Of a DNA stretch of 64,000 nucleotides, positions 54,997 through 63,477 are shown one piece after another. Source of the DNA: Mesorhizobium sp. Root102 (GTDB lineage Bacteria > Pseudomonadota > Alphaproteobacteria > Rhizobiales > Rhizobiaceae). The notes below the pieces were generated by a model that searched no databases, was not told the origin of the DNA, and saw only the letters and a list, made by a program, of their open reading frames with translations. Position 1 is the stretch's first letter. Every line of letters starts with the position of its first letter. Both the position numbers and the translations under genes were made by a program. The stretch covers positions 51,206 through 115,205 of the forward strand of contig NZ_LMCP01000015.1 of assembly GCF_001425625.1 (NCBI RefSeq). Direction: 5' to 3'.

Positions 54997-55025
54997 TATG
55001 TAGCATAGCTGCCGCCACCGGATCA
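54997..55025 (-). promoter_or_regulatory. sigma-70-type promoter of the candidate small RNA
   Basis: On the minus strand the -35 is TTGATC (55025-55020, in CTTGATC) and the -10 is CTACAT (55002-54997), with a 17-base spacer. These are close to the alphaproteobacterial housekeeping consensus CTTGAC and CTATAT. The promoter points away from rpiA and towards gph. Confidence 0.6.
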
Positions 55026-55181
55026 AGAAAAAATTCCTATCGGAGCTGTAGGGCATCGCTCTCTGTCCGCGCGTGCACAACATGCCACGCGCCAACGGCA
55101 GCAGGCCGCCGCCAAAGGCTTTGACCAGACCGGCAAAGATGCTAGGAGCCCAAAACGTCAGGTTTCGGGGCAGCAAACGGC

Positions 55182-55913
55182 ATGGATGCAAGGCAATTGA
55201 AGGTCGAAGCCGCACGCGCGGCGCTCGCCCATGTCACGGACGGCATGCGGCTCGGCATCGGCACCGGCACCACGGCCGAAGAGTTCGTGCGGCTGCTTGC
55301 CGAAAAGGTCGCCACCGGCATGACCATCGTCGGCGTGCCGACCTCGGAGCGCACGGCGTTGCTCTGCCGTGAGCTCGGCGTGCCATTGTCGACGCTGGAG
55401 GAAACACCCGAGCTCGATCTCACCATCGACGGCGCCGACGAAGTCGACCCGGAGCTGACCCTGATCAAGGGCGGCGGCGGCGCGCTGCTGCGTGAGAAGA
55501 TCGTCGCCGCGGCGTCCCGGCGCATGATCGTCATTGCCGACCGCTCGAAGATGGTCGAGACGCTCGGCCGTTTTCCGCTGCCGATCGAAGTCAACCAGTT
55601 CGGCCTGCGCGCGACCGAAATCGCGATTGCTGCCGCGGCTGAAAAGCTCGGTCTTTCCGGTCCGGTCATATTGAGGATGACGGGGGGCCAGGCTTTTGTT
55701 ACAGACGGCGGCCATTTTATCCTCGATGCATCTTTTGGCCGCATTCCGGATACAAGAGCGCTTTCGAATGCTCTGCACGCCATTCCGGGCGTGGTCGAGC
55801 ATGGTCTTTTCATCGGGCTGGCTTCAGCGGCCATCATCGCCGGCGGCGACGGTATCCAAACCGTCCATGCCGCCCGAAAACCAGGGAGTTCTACCGATCA
55901 TGATGTTGCATAA
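55182..55913 (+). CDS. rpiA: ribose-5-phosphate isomerase A
   Basis: Interconverts ribose 5-phosphate and ribulose 5-phosphate in the pentose phosphate pathway. It is 243 residues. The family stretches [44 protein letters not shown] and the [15 protein letters not shown] segment are typical. The catalytic aspartate and glutamate lie in these blocks. The last 14 bases overlap the start of the DUF2059 gene. Confidence 0.96.
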   Translation: MDARQLKVEAARAALAHVTDGMRLGIGTGTTAEEFVRLLAEKVATGMTIVGVPTSERTALLCRELGVPLSTLEETPELDLTIDGADEVDPELTLIKGGGGALLREKIVAAASRRMIVIADRSKMVETLGRFPLPIEVNQFGLRATEIAIAAAAEKLGLSGPVILRMTGGQAFVTDGGHFILDASFGRIPDTRALSNALHAIPGVVEHGLFIGLASAAIIAGGDGIQTVHAARKPGSSTDHDVA

Positions 55914-56499
55914 CCGGGTTCGCAGCCTTTGCGCCATTCTGGCGGCCTCGGCCGTTCTTGCCTTCTCTTCGCCGGCATTTTCGCAGGATGTCACGGAATC
56001 GCACCTGAAGGCCGCCCGCGCGGCGGTCGCGGCGATCCACGCGACCGACCCGTTCGACAACATCCTGCCGCAGGCGGCCGCCGCGCTAGAGTCGCAGCTT
56101 ATCCAGAAGAACCCGGACATGCAGGAACTGATCGGCAAGACGATCGCCGAGAAGGCACTGGCGCTTGCCTCGCGCCGCGCCGACCTCGAGAAGGAAGCAG
56201 CACTCGCCTACGCAAAAGTGTTCTCCGAAAAGGAACTGACCGATATCGCCGCCTTCTACAATTCCGATTCGGGCAAGAAGCTGCTCGATAGCGGCCCAAC
56301 GGTGACCCGCGACCTGGTCAAGGCAGCCGACATCTGGCAAAACGGCGTCGGCCGCGATCTCGCCCAGCAGGTTGGCGAAACGCTGGCCGCTGCGGCCAAA
56401 GCCAAGGCGCAGGCAGCACCAGCCGCGCCTGCTGACGGAGCCGCTCCGGCGGATGGCGCAGCACCCGCCGATGGTGCGGCCCCCGCGGACAACAACTGA
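55900..56499 (+). CDS. DUF2059 secreted protein with Ala/Pro repeat tail
   Basis: A 199-residue protein from ATG 55900 (AGGGAG upstream; ATG 55903 is also possible). The signal peptide is at 1-29 (ending SPAFSQ). The DUF2059 domain includes [45 protein letters not shown]. The C-terminal tail has three to four copies of a six-residue unit PADGAA, encoded by about 18-base imperfect repeats. The overlap with rpiA by 14 bases suggests coupled translation. The function is unknown; the family is common in rhizobial periplasms. Confidence 0.85.
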   Translation: MMLHNRVRSLCAILAASAVLAFSSPAFSQDVTESHLKAARAAVAAIHATDPFDNILPQAAAALESQLIQKNPDMQELIGKTIAEKALALASRRADLEKEAALAYAKVFSEKELTDIAAFYNSDSGKKLLDSGPTVTRDLVKAADIWQNGVGRDLAQQVGETLAAAAKAKAQAAPAAPADGAAPADGAAPADGAAPADNN

Positions 56500-56520
56500 T
56501 CCTGCATTTCAAAACGGCCT

Positions 56521-56555
56521 AGAGCCCCACCCCGATGGAATCGGGATGGGGCTCT
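56521..56555 (+). terminator. terminator-like hairpin after the DUF2059 gene
   Basis: AGAGCCCCA-CCCGAT pairs with ATCGGG-TGGGGCTCT (one unpaired C and one A, GGA loop), a very stable 15-bp stem. TAGCTCTTTATTT follows, so termination is likely. Confidence 0.7.
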
Positions 56556-56567
56556 AGCTCTTTATTT

Positions 56568-56637
56568 GAGCATGATCTCTGGACAAACGGTTTCCGTTTG
56601 TCCGAGAAAACCGGATTCCACTTTTCGGGATCATGCT
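56568..56637. repeat. dispersed palindromic repeat, copy E
   Basis: Outer arms GAGCATGATC and GATCATGCT, an internal perfect hairpin (GGACAAACGG with CCGTTTGTCC, 56581-56603), then the loop GAGAAAACCGGATTCCACTTTTCGG. It shares outer arms with copy B (GAGCATGAT) and the AAAACCG...CACTTTT core with all copies, but carries an extra internal hairpin. Confidence 0.75.
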
Positions 56638-56737
56638 ATAGCGGCCATCTGCGAAAGCCCGGCTTGTCCGGGCTTTTCTTTTGATGCCTGGCAGCCTACC
56701 TGTCTCTCACATTTCTGAAGCTTGAGGGAGCCGCGTC

Positions 56738-58129
56738 ATGGCCGGTCACGACTACGATCTTTTCGTCATCGGCGGCGGCTCGGGCGGGGTGCGCGCGGCG
56801 CGCGTGGCGGCCGCGCTCGGCAAGCGTGTCGGCATCGCCGAGGAATACCGATATGGCGGCACCTGCGTCATCCGCGGCTGCGTGCCGAAAAAACTCTATG
56901 TCTATGCCTCGCAATTTCCCGAGCATTTCGCCGACGCCGCCGGCTATGGCTGGACGGTGCCGGAAGCCAGTTTCGACTGGGGGACGCTGGTTGCCAACAA
57001 GGATCGCGAGATCAGCCGGCTGGAGGCGATCTACAAGAGGAACGTCGAGGGCGCCGGCGGCGAGACCTTTCACTCGCGCGCCATGATCGTCGATCCGCAT
57101 GTGGTGCATCTTCTAGGCGAAGATCGCACCGTCACCGCCGACCAGATCCTGATCGCCACCGGTGGTCGCCCGGCGCCGCATCCGGCGCTGCCCGGTCACG
57201 AACATTGCATCTTTTCCAACGAGGCTTTCGACCTCAAGGAACTGCCCAAGGCGATCATGATCGAAGGCGGCGGCTACATCGCCGTTGAGTTCGCCAACAT
57301 CTTCCACGGTCTCGGCGTCGACACCACGCTGGTCTATCGCGGCAAGGAGATACTCAGCCGGTTCGACATGGACCTGCGGCGCATGCTGCACGAGACGATG
57401 GAGAAGAAGGGGATAAAGATCCTCTGCCATTCCGTGTCCGAATCAGTGCGCAAGCGGCCGGACGGCCGGCTCGACGCACTTCTCAGCAGCGGCAAGGTGC
57501 TGACGGTCGACCAGCTGATGCTGGCCATCGGCCGCATTCCCAACACCGAGAATATGGGCCTGGAGGGCATCGGCCTGGAGATGACCAAGACCGGTGCGAT
57601 CGCCGTCGACCAATACTCCCGCACCAACATCGACAACATCTGGGCGATCGGCGACGTCACCAACCGCGTGCAGTTGACGCCGGTGGCGATCCACGAGGCG
57701 ATGTGCTTCATCGAGACCGCCTTCAAGGGAAATCCGACCGCGCCAGACCATGAGACGATCGCCACCGCCGTGTTTTCACAGCCGGAGATCGGCACCGTCG
57801 GCCTGTCGGAGGATGATGCCGTAAAACGCTTCGCCGACATCGAAATCTACCGCGCGACATTCCGGCCGATGCGGCACACGCTGTCCGGGCGCGACGAGAA
57901 GATGCTGATGAAGCTGGTCGTCGATGGAGCGTCGAAGAAAGTGCTTGGCGCCCACATACTGGGGCCGGACGCCGGCGAGATGGCGCAGCTTCTCGCCATT
58001 CCGCTGAAAGCCGGCCTGAGCAAGGATGATTTCGACCGCACGATGGCGGTGCATCCGACAGCGGCGGAAGAACTGGTCACCATGTACAAGCCGACCTATC
58101 GCGTGAAGGACGGCGAGCGGGTGGATTGA
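56738..58129 (+). CDS. gor: glutathione-disulphide reductase
   Basis: FAD-dependent NADPH oxidoreductase of 463 residues that keeps glutathione reduced. The FAD-binding start is FVIGGGSGGVRAARVAA, the redox disulphide lies in GTCVIRGCVPKK (C-x4-C), the second dinucleotide site is IMIEGGGYIAVEFA, and the C-terminal HPTAAEELVTM carries the active-site histidine of the partner subunit. GGAG stands before ATG 56738. The adjacent mgtE is convergent. Confidence 0.95.
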   Translation: MAGHDYDLFVIGGGSGGVRAARVAAALGKRVGIAEEYRYGGTCVIRGCVPKKLYVYASQFPEHFADAAGYGWTVPEASFDWGTLVANKDREISRLEAIYKRNVEGAGGETFHSRAMIVDPHVVHLLGEDRTVTADQILIATGGRPAPHPALPGHEHCIFSNEAFDLKELPKAIMIEGGGYIAVEFANIFHGLGVDTTLVYRGKEILSRFDMDLRRMLHETMEKKGIKILCHSVSESVRKRPDGRLDALLSSGKVLTVDQLMLAIGRIPNTENMGLEGIGLEMTKTGAIAVDQYSRTNIDNIWAIGDVTNRVQLTPVAIHEAMCFIETAFKGNPTAPDHETIATAVFSQPEIGTVGLSEDDAVKRFADIEIYRATFRPMRHTLSGRDEKMLMKLVVDGASKKVLGAHILGPDAGEMAQLLAIPLKAGLSKDDFDRTMAVHPTAAEELVTMYKPTYRVKDGERVD

Positions 58130-58166
58130 ACTCCGCCGCGGCAAGGCCATTTGCACTCCGGAGCTG

Positions 58167-59531
58167 CTACAGCAGCGTTCCGCGCAGGATCACCAGCGCC
58201 ACCGAGAAATAGATCACCAACCCGGTGACATCGACCAGCGTGGCGACGAATGGGGCCGATGCGCTGGCTGGATCGAAGCCGATGCGTTTCAAGGCGAACG
58301 GCAGCATCGACCCCGACAGCGAACCGAAGGTGACGATACCGACCAGTGCCGCACCGACCGTCGTGGCGATCAGCGGCCAGTGCGGGCCATAGTCGTAGAA
58401 CCCCATATATTGCCAGAGCGCGACGCGGCAGATGCCGACCACGCCGAGCATTGCGCCGAGCACGAGGCCGGTCGGCAGCTCACGCAGCGCCACCCGCCAC
58501 CAGTCGCCAAGACCGATCTCGCGCAGCGCCATCGCCCGGATGACGAGCGACGTCGCCTGCGAGCCGGAATTGCCGCCCGAGCTCATGATCAGCGGGATGA
58601 ACAGCGTCAGCACGATCGCCTTCTCCAGCTCGCCCTCATAGCTTTGCATGGCGTTGGCCGTCAGCATCTCTGAGATGAACAGCGCGCACAGCCAGCCGCC
58701 GCGCTTCTTGATCATGGCGAGAAAGCTCATCTTCATGTACGGCTCGTCGAGGGCCTCCATGCCGCCGAAGCGGTGCACGTCCTCGGTCGTCTCCTCGATC
58801 ATCGTGTCGACGATGTCGTCGATGGTGACGATGCCGAGGATCTTACCGTGGTCGACGACCGGGACGGCAAGCAGATCGTATTTGGAGATCGTCTGTGCCA
58901 GGGTTTCGCGATCGGTCAGCGGGCTGACCGTCACCGGGACGCGGTCCGGCGCCACCGTCATGATCGAGTCATCAGGATCACCGGTGATCAACCGGCGCAG
59001 GCCGGTCGAGCGCACAAGCAGGTGCGTTTCCGGATCGACGAGATAGATCGCGTAGACGGTTTCGCGCGTCCGCTCGACCTTGCGGATGTAGTCGAGCGTG
59101 CGGCCGACGGTCCAGTCCGAGGGCACGCTGACGAACTCTGTCGTCATGATCGAAGCGGCACTGCCTTCGGGATAGCCGAGAATGGAAAGCAGTGTTGCGC
59201 GCAGCGGCGGCGCAAGCCCGCCGAGCAGCTCGGAACGGGCCGGCTCGTCGAGCTCGCGCAGGATGTCGGCGGCGCGGTCGACCGACATGGCGGTGAGCAG
59301 CTTGCCCGCCTTGGCGCGCGGCAGCGCCTCCATGAGTTCGGACGCGCCGTCAAGTTCAGGCTGATCGAAGATCTCGACCAGCCGCTCGAACGTCACTTCA
59401 CAAAGCAGTTCCGTCGCGCTTTCGCGCGGCTCCCTGTTCAGGGCCTCGACAATGTCGGCGACGTGATCGTTGGCTAGGATACGGGCGATCGCGACGGCTT
59501 CGTCGCTCGCGACGGCGGTAAATTCGTTCAT
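58167..59531 (-). CDS. mgtE: magnesium transporter MgtE
   Basis: Magnesium channel/transporter of 454 residues. An N-terminal MgtE_N superhelix (about 25-130, EALPRAKAGKLLTAMSVDRAADILRELDEP), two CBS domains (about 135-260, including VDPETHLLVRSTGLRRLITGD) and five membrane helices (about 285-450, with the SGGNSGSQATSLVIRAMAL pore signature) are visible. Magnesium bound to the cytosolic domains closes the pore in known members. The mRNA leader can form a hairpin over the start codon (see 59529-59568). Confidence 0.95.
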   Translation of the reverse strand: MNEFTAVASDEAVAIARILANDHVADIVEALNREPRESATELLCEVTFERLVEIFDQPELDGASELMEALPRAKAGKLLTAMSVDRAADILRELDEPARSELLGGLAPPLRATLLSILGYPEGSAASIMTTEFVSVPSDWTVGRTLDYIRKVERTRETVYAIYLVDPETHLLVRSTGLRRLITGDPDDSIMTVAPDRVPVTVSPLTDRETLAQTISKYDLLAVPVVDHGKILGIVTIDDIVDTMIEETTEDVHRFGGMEALDEPYMKMSFLAMIKKRGGWLCALFISEMLTANAMQSYEGELEKAIVLTLFIPLIMSSGGNSGSQATSLVIRAMALREIGLGDWWRVALRELPTGLVLGAMLGVVGICRVALWQYMGFYDYGPHWPLIATTVGAALVGIVTFGSLSGSMLPFALKRIGFDPASASAPFVATLVDVTGLVIYFSVALVILRGTLL

Positions 59532-59568
59532 GGTTCACTCCTTGCCATCCGGCAGGACATGAACCATG
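59529..59568 (-). promoter_or_regulatory. start-codon-masking hairpin in the mgtE leader
   Basis: CATGGTTCA (59529-59537), which contains the complement of the start codon, is the exact reverse complement of TGAACCATG (59560-59568). Inside, TGCC/GGCA (59543-59546 and 59551-59554) extend the stem, and the AGGAG ribosome-binding site (59542-59538) lies within the structure. In mRNA this can hide both start codon and ribosome-binding site. Whether magnesium or another signal controls it is unknown; I do not recognise a named riboswitch. Confidence 0.55.
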
Positions 59569-59803
59569 AGAGGTCACGTCTAGGCGGACGGCGGTTGCGT
59601 TCGACTGTGACTGTCGCCAGGCATGGCGCGGTGACCTTTCCGTTTGCGGGTTCCTAGTTTGACTGTCTGCAAGCGGGCGCAACATAGGAGCGCGCCTTGC
59701 CGTGTCAATCGCGGGGAGGGAGGGAAATGCCGGCGAGTGGCACAGATCGCGCGACTGTGATCGCAGGCCGCCGCATGACACGGCCGGCTCGGGTCGAAGC
59801 GTC

Positions 59804-61801
59804 TTATTTCTGCTTTAGCCGACGCGAGAAACGCAGCCACTTGTCCTCGACCGGCCTTGGCTGCGCGAGAATGGTGGTGAGCTCGACAGGCAGGGTCGGA
59901 ACCAGCGGCTTCTTGGTGGCGACGCCGTCGGCGATAGCGACGATGCTGTGATAGAATTCGCTGCCGGTCATCGATCGCGGCGCCACCGCCTCGTGCATGA
60001 CGCTGATCACCGTGACATCGGGGCAGTTGTCCTTGATGGCCTGGTGGAAAGCAATTTTACCATCGGGGTCGAGCGCGCCGGTTGCCTCGTCGAGGAACAG
60101 CAGTCCCGGCTGCTGCAACACGATACGGGCCACCACCAGCTTCTGTTTCTGGCCGCCCGACAGGACCTGATCCCAGCTTTTGCCTTCGCGGTTTTCGTCG
60201 GCCATGTGCTCGATAAAGTCGCCCAGGCCGGCCTTGTGCAGCGCGGACGCGACCTGCGCGTCGCCATGGTCGTGCTCGGAGCCGGGCAGGCAGACCAGCT
60301 GTTTCAGCGACACCGGCTGCAGCTTGACCTCCTGGGCGGCATAGAAACTCTTGACGCCTTCGGGGAAAACAATGGTGCCGCGGCCATAGGGCCACAGGCC
60401 GTTGATCGCCTTGATCAGCGAAGTCTTGCCGCAACCGGACTCGCCTTTCAGGAAGGTCCATTCGCCGCGCCGGAAGCGCAAATTGGCGGCACTGAGGAAC
60501 GGCGTGGCATCCTCGCCCTGATGCGCCAGTTCGAGCTTCTGGATGGTCAGACCGAAAACCGGGTTCTGGTTGGTATAGTGGAAGTCGGAGCAGCCGGTCT
60601 GGCTGTAGAATTCCTGCGGATGCTGGACATTCTCGATCGCGTTGGCCAGCTCGGTGACACGCTGGCTGTTGGCACGCAGCGTGGCGATGGCGGGCATGAC
60701 GTGGATGAACCACGAACACTGGCCGATCAGAGAATTGACCAGTTCGGAGCCGGTTATGTAGCCCTTGAGATCGAGGCCGTTGTGGATGAACGGCACCAGG
60801 CCTGGTCCGTAGGCGACAATGCGGGCGCCGATGAAATTGTAGATCAGCTCGAACGACATGTAGACGGTGTTGACGATGTTCAGCCGCGTCCAGGTGCCGT
60901 CGATGTCGACATAGAGCCGGCCGTGCATGGTCTTCTGGACGCCTTCCCCCTGAGACGCCGCGACATGGAAGCTGCGGCGCAGAAACGTGGTCAGTTCGCC
61001 GCGATAGCTGCCTTCGGCCTGCTGCATCCTGACGTTGAGGCGCTCGAGCAGGCTGCCGAGCTTGACCGCGATCCACGTGTTCAGCGGCACGTAGGTGGCG
61101 ACGGCCAGGAAGGCGAGGACAGCGCTGCCATAGCTGCCGAGGAACTCCAGCCCCTTCACCTCGACGGAGTTTTCGAGCAGCTTCTGGCCGACGAAATAGA
61201 GCGAAGTGGCGACGGCCAGCACGCCCATGGCGAGCCCGATGGCGCCGCCGGTCATGTCCTTGATGGATTCCTGGATGCGCTGGTCGATGTTGTCGGGGGC
61301 CGGCGCGCCGCTGCCGGTCGACGTATGCTGGGCATGGAAATGCGTATGGTTGCCATCCAGCAACGCTTCGTTGAAGCGGCTGTCCAGCCAGCCGCGCCAT
61401 TTGCGGTGCAATGTCGCCGAGACAAGGTTGCGGATGCCGGTGAAGCCGGCGTCCTTGAGCACGACCAGCAGCACGAGGATGCCGGCATTGACCAATAGCG
61501 AGCGAAGCGGCGTGGTGTTGGCGGCGTCATGGAAGAAGGCGATCGAGTTGACCAGTTCGCCGGAGGCCTCGGCGAACCAGACACCGGCCTTGCTGGAAAG
61601 CGCCGTGAGCAGCGCGATCACCAGCGTCAGTGTCCAGGCTTCCTTCCAGCGGTCCGAGACCCAGTAAGCCCGCATCAGGCCCCAGAAGCTGCGCATCGAC
61701 GATACCGGCGTCTGATGCGATCGCCCTGCGGCATCGCGAGGTGTTTTTTCCGGTACTGACTCTTGCGATGGTCTACCGACCCGAATCACGATCCCGCCCA
61801 A
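59804..61801 (-). CDS. BacA/SbmA-related ABC transporter with fused ATPase (Rv1819c/YddA type)
   Basis: A 665-residue half-transporter from TTG 61801 (GTG 61789 and ATG 61696 are also possible). The membrane part at about 40-400 resembles the SbmA/BacA fold (KEAWTLTLVIALLTALSSKAGVWF). The ATPase at about 430-620 has Walker A GESGCGKTSLIKAI, signature LSGGQKQKLVVAR and Walker B LLFLDEATGALD. BacA, the stand-alone relative, takes up peptides and affects very-long-chain fatty acids and symbiosis in rhizobia. The substrate of this fused form is unknown. Confidence 0.87.
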   Translation of the reverse strand: MGGIVIRVGRPSQESVPEKTPRDAAGRSHQTPVSSMRSFWGLMRAYWVSDRWKEAWTLTLVIALLTALSSKAGVWFAEASGELVNSIAFFHDAANTTPLRSLLVNAGILVLLVVLKDAGFTGIRNLVSATLHRKWRGWLDSRFNEALLDGNHTHFHAQHTSTGSGAPAPDNIDQRIQESIKDMTGGAIGLAMGVLAVATSLYFVGQKLLENSVEVKGLEFLGSYGSAVLAFLAVATYVPLNTWIAVKLGSLLERLNVRMQQAEGSYRGELTTFLRRSFHVAASQGEGVQKTMHGRLYVDIDGTWTRLNIVNTVYMSFELIYNFIGARIVAYGPGLVPFIHNGLDLKGYITGSELVNSLIGQCSWFIHVMPAIATLRANSQRVTELANAIENVQHPQEFYSQTGCSDFHYTNQNPVFGLTIQKLELAHQGEDATPFLSAANLRFRRGEWTFLKGESGCGKTSLIKAINGLWPYGRGTIVFPEGVKSFYAAQEVKLQPVSLKQLVCLPGSEHDHGDAQVASALHKAGLGDFIEHMADENREGKSWDQVLSGGQKQKLVVARIVLQQPGLLFLDEATGALDPDGKIAFHQAIKDNCPDVTVISVMHEAVAPRSMTGSEFYHSIVAIADGVATKKPLVPTLPVELTTILAQPRPVEDKWLRFSRRLKQK

Positions 61802-62300
61802 ACCTTTTTTCTTTTGTTACGGATGGTAACACCAATTGATCATTTTCCATTAATTTTTGAAGCTGGCCGAACGGATTACACCCAACGGCCGTTGCCAAGA
61901 GGCAACAGATGACACGCTGAAATAGGGCGGCAACAGCCGGCAAAAATCAGGATATCGTTATTGATTTCAAGCGCTTGACCTGCGGTGGCATGCCGTCGAA
62001 GAAGCTTCCCTAAGGGAAGGTTTTCACACGGTTTCGTGTACTCGAAATCGTACGGACCGCGCGATTTTCTCAAAGCGGGCTGGCCCGCACATCGGAAAAT
62101 TTGCCGTTCGTGACCTCGCCGGGTTTGCCGCTATCGTCATTGCCGGAGGCAGGAAGTGACCGGAAAATCGTCTGAGCGGCGCGTTTCGTCTTGTCGGGTC
62201 AGCTCAGGAACTGCGTTTGACAATTCATCCGTTCGGGATTGAACCTTGCCAGCATTGTCGACACCCATGCATGTCCGGTTCTCCAACAAGGAAGTTCCCA
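61802..62300. other. AT-richer gap of about 500 bases
   Basis: No gene is convincing here. The stretch includes the probable promoter of the ABC transporter, a small palindrome (CTTCCC-taa-GGGAAG, 62005-62019, followed by GTTTTC), and AT-rich patches near 61830 and 61960. A 65-codon frame on the minus strand has no motif. I do not see a riboswitch or small RNA that I can name. Confidence 0.5.
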
Positions 62301-62747
62301 ATGCTTGCACGCGCGGCCGCAGTCCTGTCCCTCATCGCCTGGCTGCCCCTCTTTGTCTCGGTACCTTTGGCCCATTCCGCCGAGCAGAGCATCCCGGCTA
62401 GCGCCGAAGGCCAGATCGAGTTCAACACGCCGTCCGGCAACATCGGCTGCATCTACACGGCAAAAGGTGGCACCAGCACCTATGAGCCGCAGGACGGCGG
62501 CCCGGAATTGAGTTGCTCGCGCGTCGAACCGAGCTACGTCACCATCATCCTCGGCCCGAAGGGGCCGGCGACACTGATCAAGAACCCAGGCGAGCAAGGC
62601 TGCTGCAGCGATGTCGACAAGCTTGGCTACGGGAACAGCTGGAGCGCAGGGCCGTTCTCGTGCCAGTCGTCAACCAAGGGACTGACCTGCACGGCCACAA
62701 ACGGCCATGGATTTTTTATCAGCAAGGCCAAGGTGACGGTGAAGTAA
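62301..62747 (+). CDS. small secreted cysteine-rich protein (DUF6636-like)
   Basis: A 148-residue protein from ATG 62301 (AAGGAAG upstream). The signal peptide at 1-27 ends near AHSAE. The mature part has the pattern FNTPSGNIGCIYT, then ELSCSR, GCCSD, FSCQSS and LTCTA: seven cysteines, probably disulphides. The TPSGNI-x-C start suits a DUF6636-type domain as far as I can judge. The function is unknown. It ends 33 bases before the convergent dsbA-like gene. Confidence 0.7.
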   Translation: MLARAAAVLSLIAWLPLFVSVPLAHSAEQSIPASAEGQIEFNTPSGNIGCIYTAKGGTSTYEPQDGGPELSCSRVEPSYVTIILGPKGPATLIKNPGEQGCCSDVDKLGYGNSWSAGPFSCQSSTKGLTCTATNGHGFFISKAKVTVK

Positions 62748-62779
62748 CGCTTGCTGTTGTCGCGGAGAGGGTGCCGGCC

Positions 62780-63460
62780 TCAGCCGACCTTTTCCAATTC
62801 GCCGCGCGCCTTGGCAGCCGCCACCTGGCGAATGGCATCGGCCAGTGTATCGGCATCCTGCGCGCCCATGACCGCGTATTTACCTTCGAGCAGGAAGCAC
62901 GGCACGCCTGTTATGCCCATGCGCGACGCGGTGGCGATCTCGGTGCGAACCGCCTCGACATCGGCGTCGGTCGGCAAAAGCGTGGCGGCCACGGATGCGT
63001 CCATGCCGGCCTCGCGCGCGGCTTCAACCAGCACGGCATGGTCGCCGATGTTGGCGCCTTCCTCGAAATTCAGCTGGAACAGGCGGCGCACAAGCCTGTT
63101 CTGCACGGCTTCGCCGGCAGCACCAGCCCAGCGGATCAGGCGATGCGCATCGAGCGTGTTCGGCGCCACCTTGATGGCGTCGAAGGCGAAGGGGATGCCT
63201 TCGGCTTCGCCCAACGGCTCGATGCGGGCATGAATCTCGCGGATGCGCTCGTCGCTGCCGAACTTGGCCAGCATGTAGTCGTGGCGATCCTTGCCTTGCG
63301 GCGGAATGGTCGGATCGAGCTGGAATGGCCGCCAACGGACATGCACCTCGGTCCCTTCGACAGCGGCGATCGCTCTGTCGAGCCGCTTCTGACCGATGAA
63401 GCACCATGGGCAGACCACATCGGACACCACATCGACGGTGATGGCGTTCAGCTCGCTCAT
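62780..63460 (-). CDS. DsbA-family oxidoreductase, FrnE-like
   Basis: A 226-residue thioredoxin-fold protein from ATG 63460 (GGAGATCGAG upstream). The active-site motif is CPWC in VVSDVVCPWCFIGQKR, and the cis-proline segment is MGITGVPCFLLEG with an extra cysteine. There is no signal peptide, so it is cytoplasmic, as is usual for the FrnE group. It lies 17 bases downstream of the peptide-binding protein gene and may be cotranscribed with it. Confidence 0.9.
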   Translation of the reverse strand: MSELNAITVDVVSDVVCPWCFIGQKRLDRAIAAVEGTEVHVRWRPFQLDPTIPPQGKDRHDYMLAKFGSDERIREIHARIEPLGEAEGIPFAFDAIKVAPNTLDAHRLIRWAGAAGEAVQNRLVRRLFQLNFEEGANIGDHAVLVEAAREAGMDASVAATLLPTDADVEAVRTEIATASRMGITGVPCFLLEGKYAVMGAQDADTLADAIRQVAAAKARGELEKVG

Positions 63461-63477
63461 CTCGATCTCCTGACTCT

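Larger units (their letters stand above)
54801..55181. other. gap between gph and rpiA
   Basis: The two genes point away from each other. The gap holds the gph promoter region, the candidate small RNA with its own promoter and terminator, and the rpiA upstream region. Open frames passing through are antisense to gph and carry no motif. Confidence 0.6.

Noticed and set aside
53632-55215. Minus-strand open frame of about 527 codons across tRNA-Val, gph and the small RNA
   Set aside because: It crosses a tRNA, a repeat and a real gene in another frame, and the protein is low-complexity.
59948-61498. Plus-strand open frame of about 516 codons opposite the BacA-like ABC gene
   Set aside because: The minus strand encodes a full ABC ATPase with all motifs; the plus frame is a shadow rich in Gln, Asp and Val without domains.
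61876-62073. 65-codon minus-strand frame in the 61.8-62.3 kb gap
   Set aside because: No ribosome-binding site, no motif, and it covers an AT-rich promoter-like stretch.
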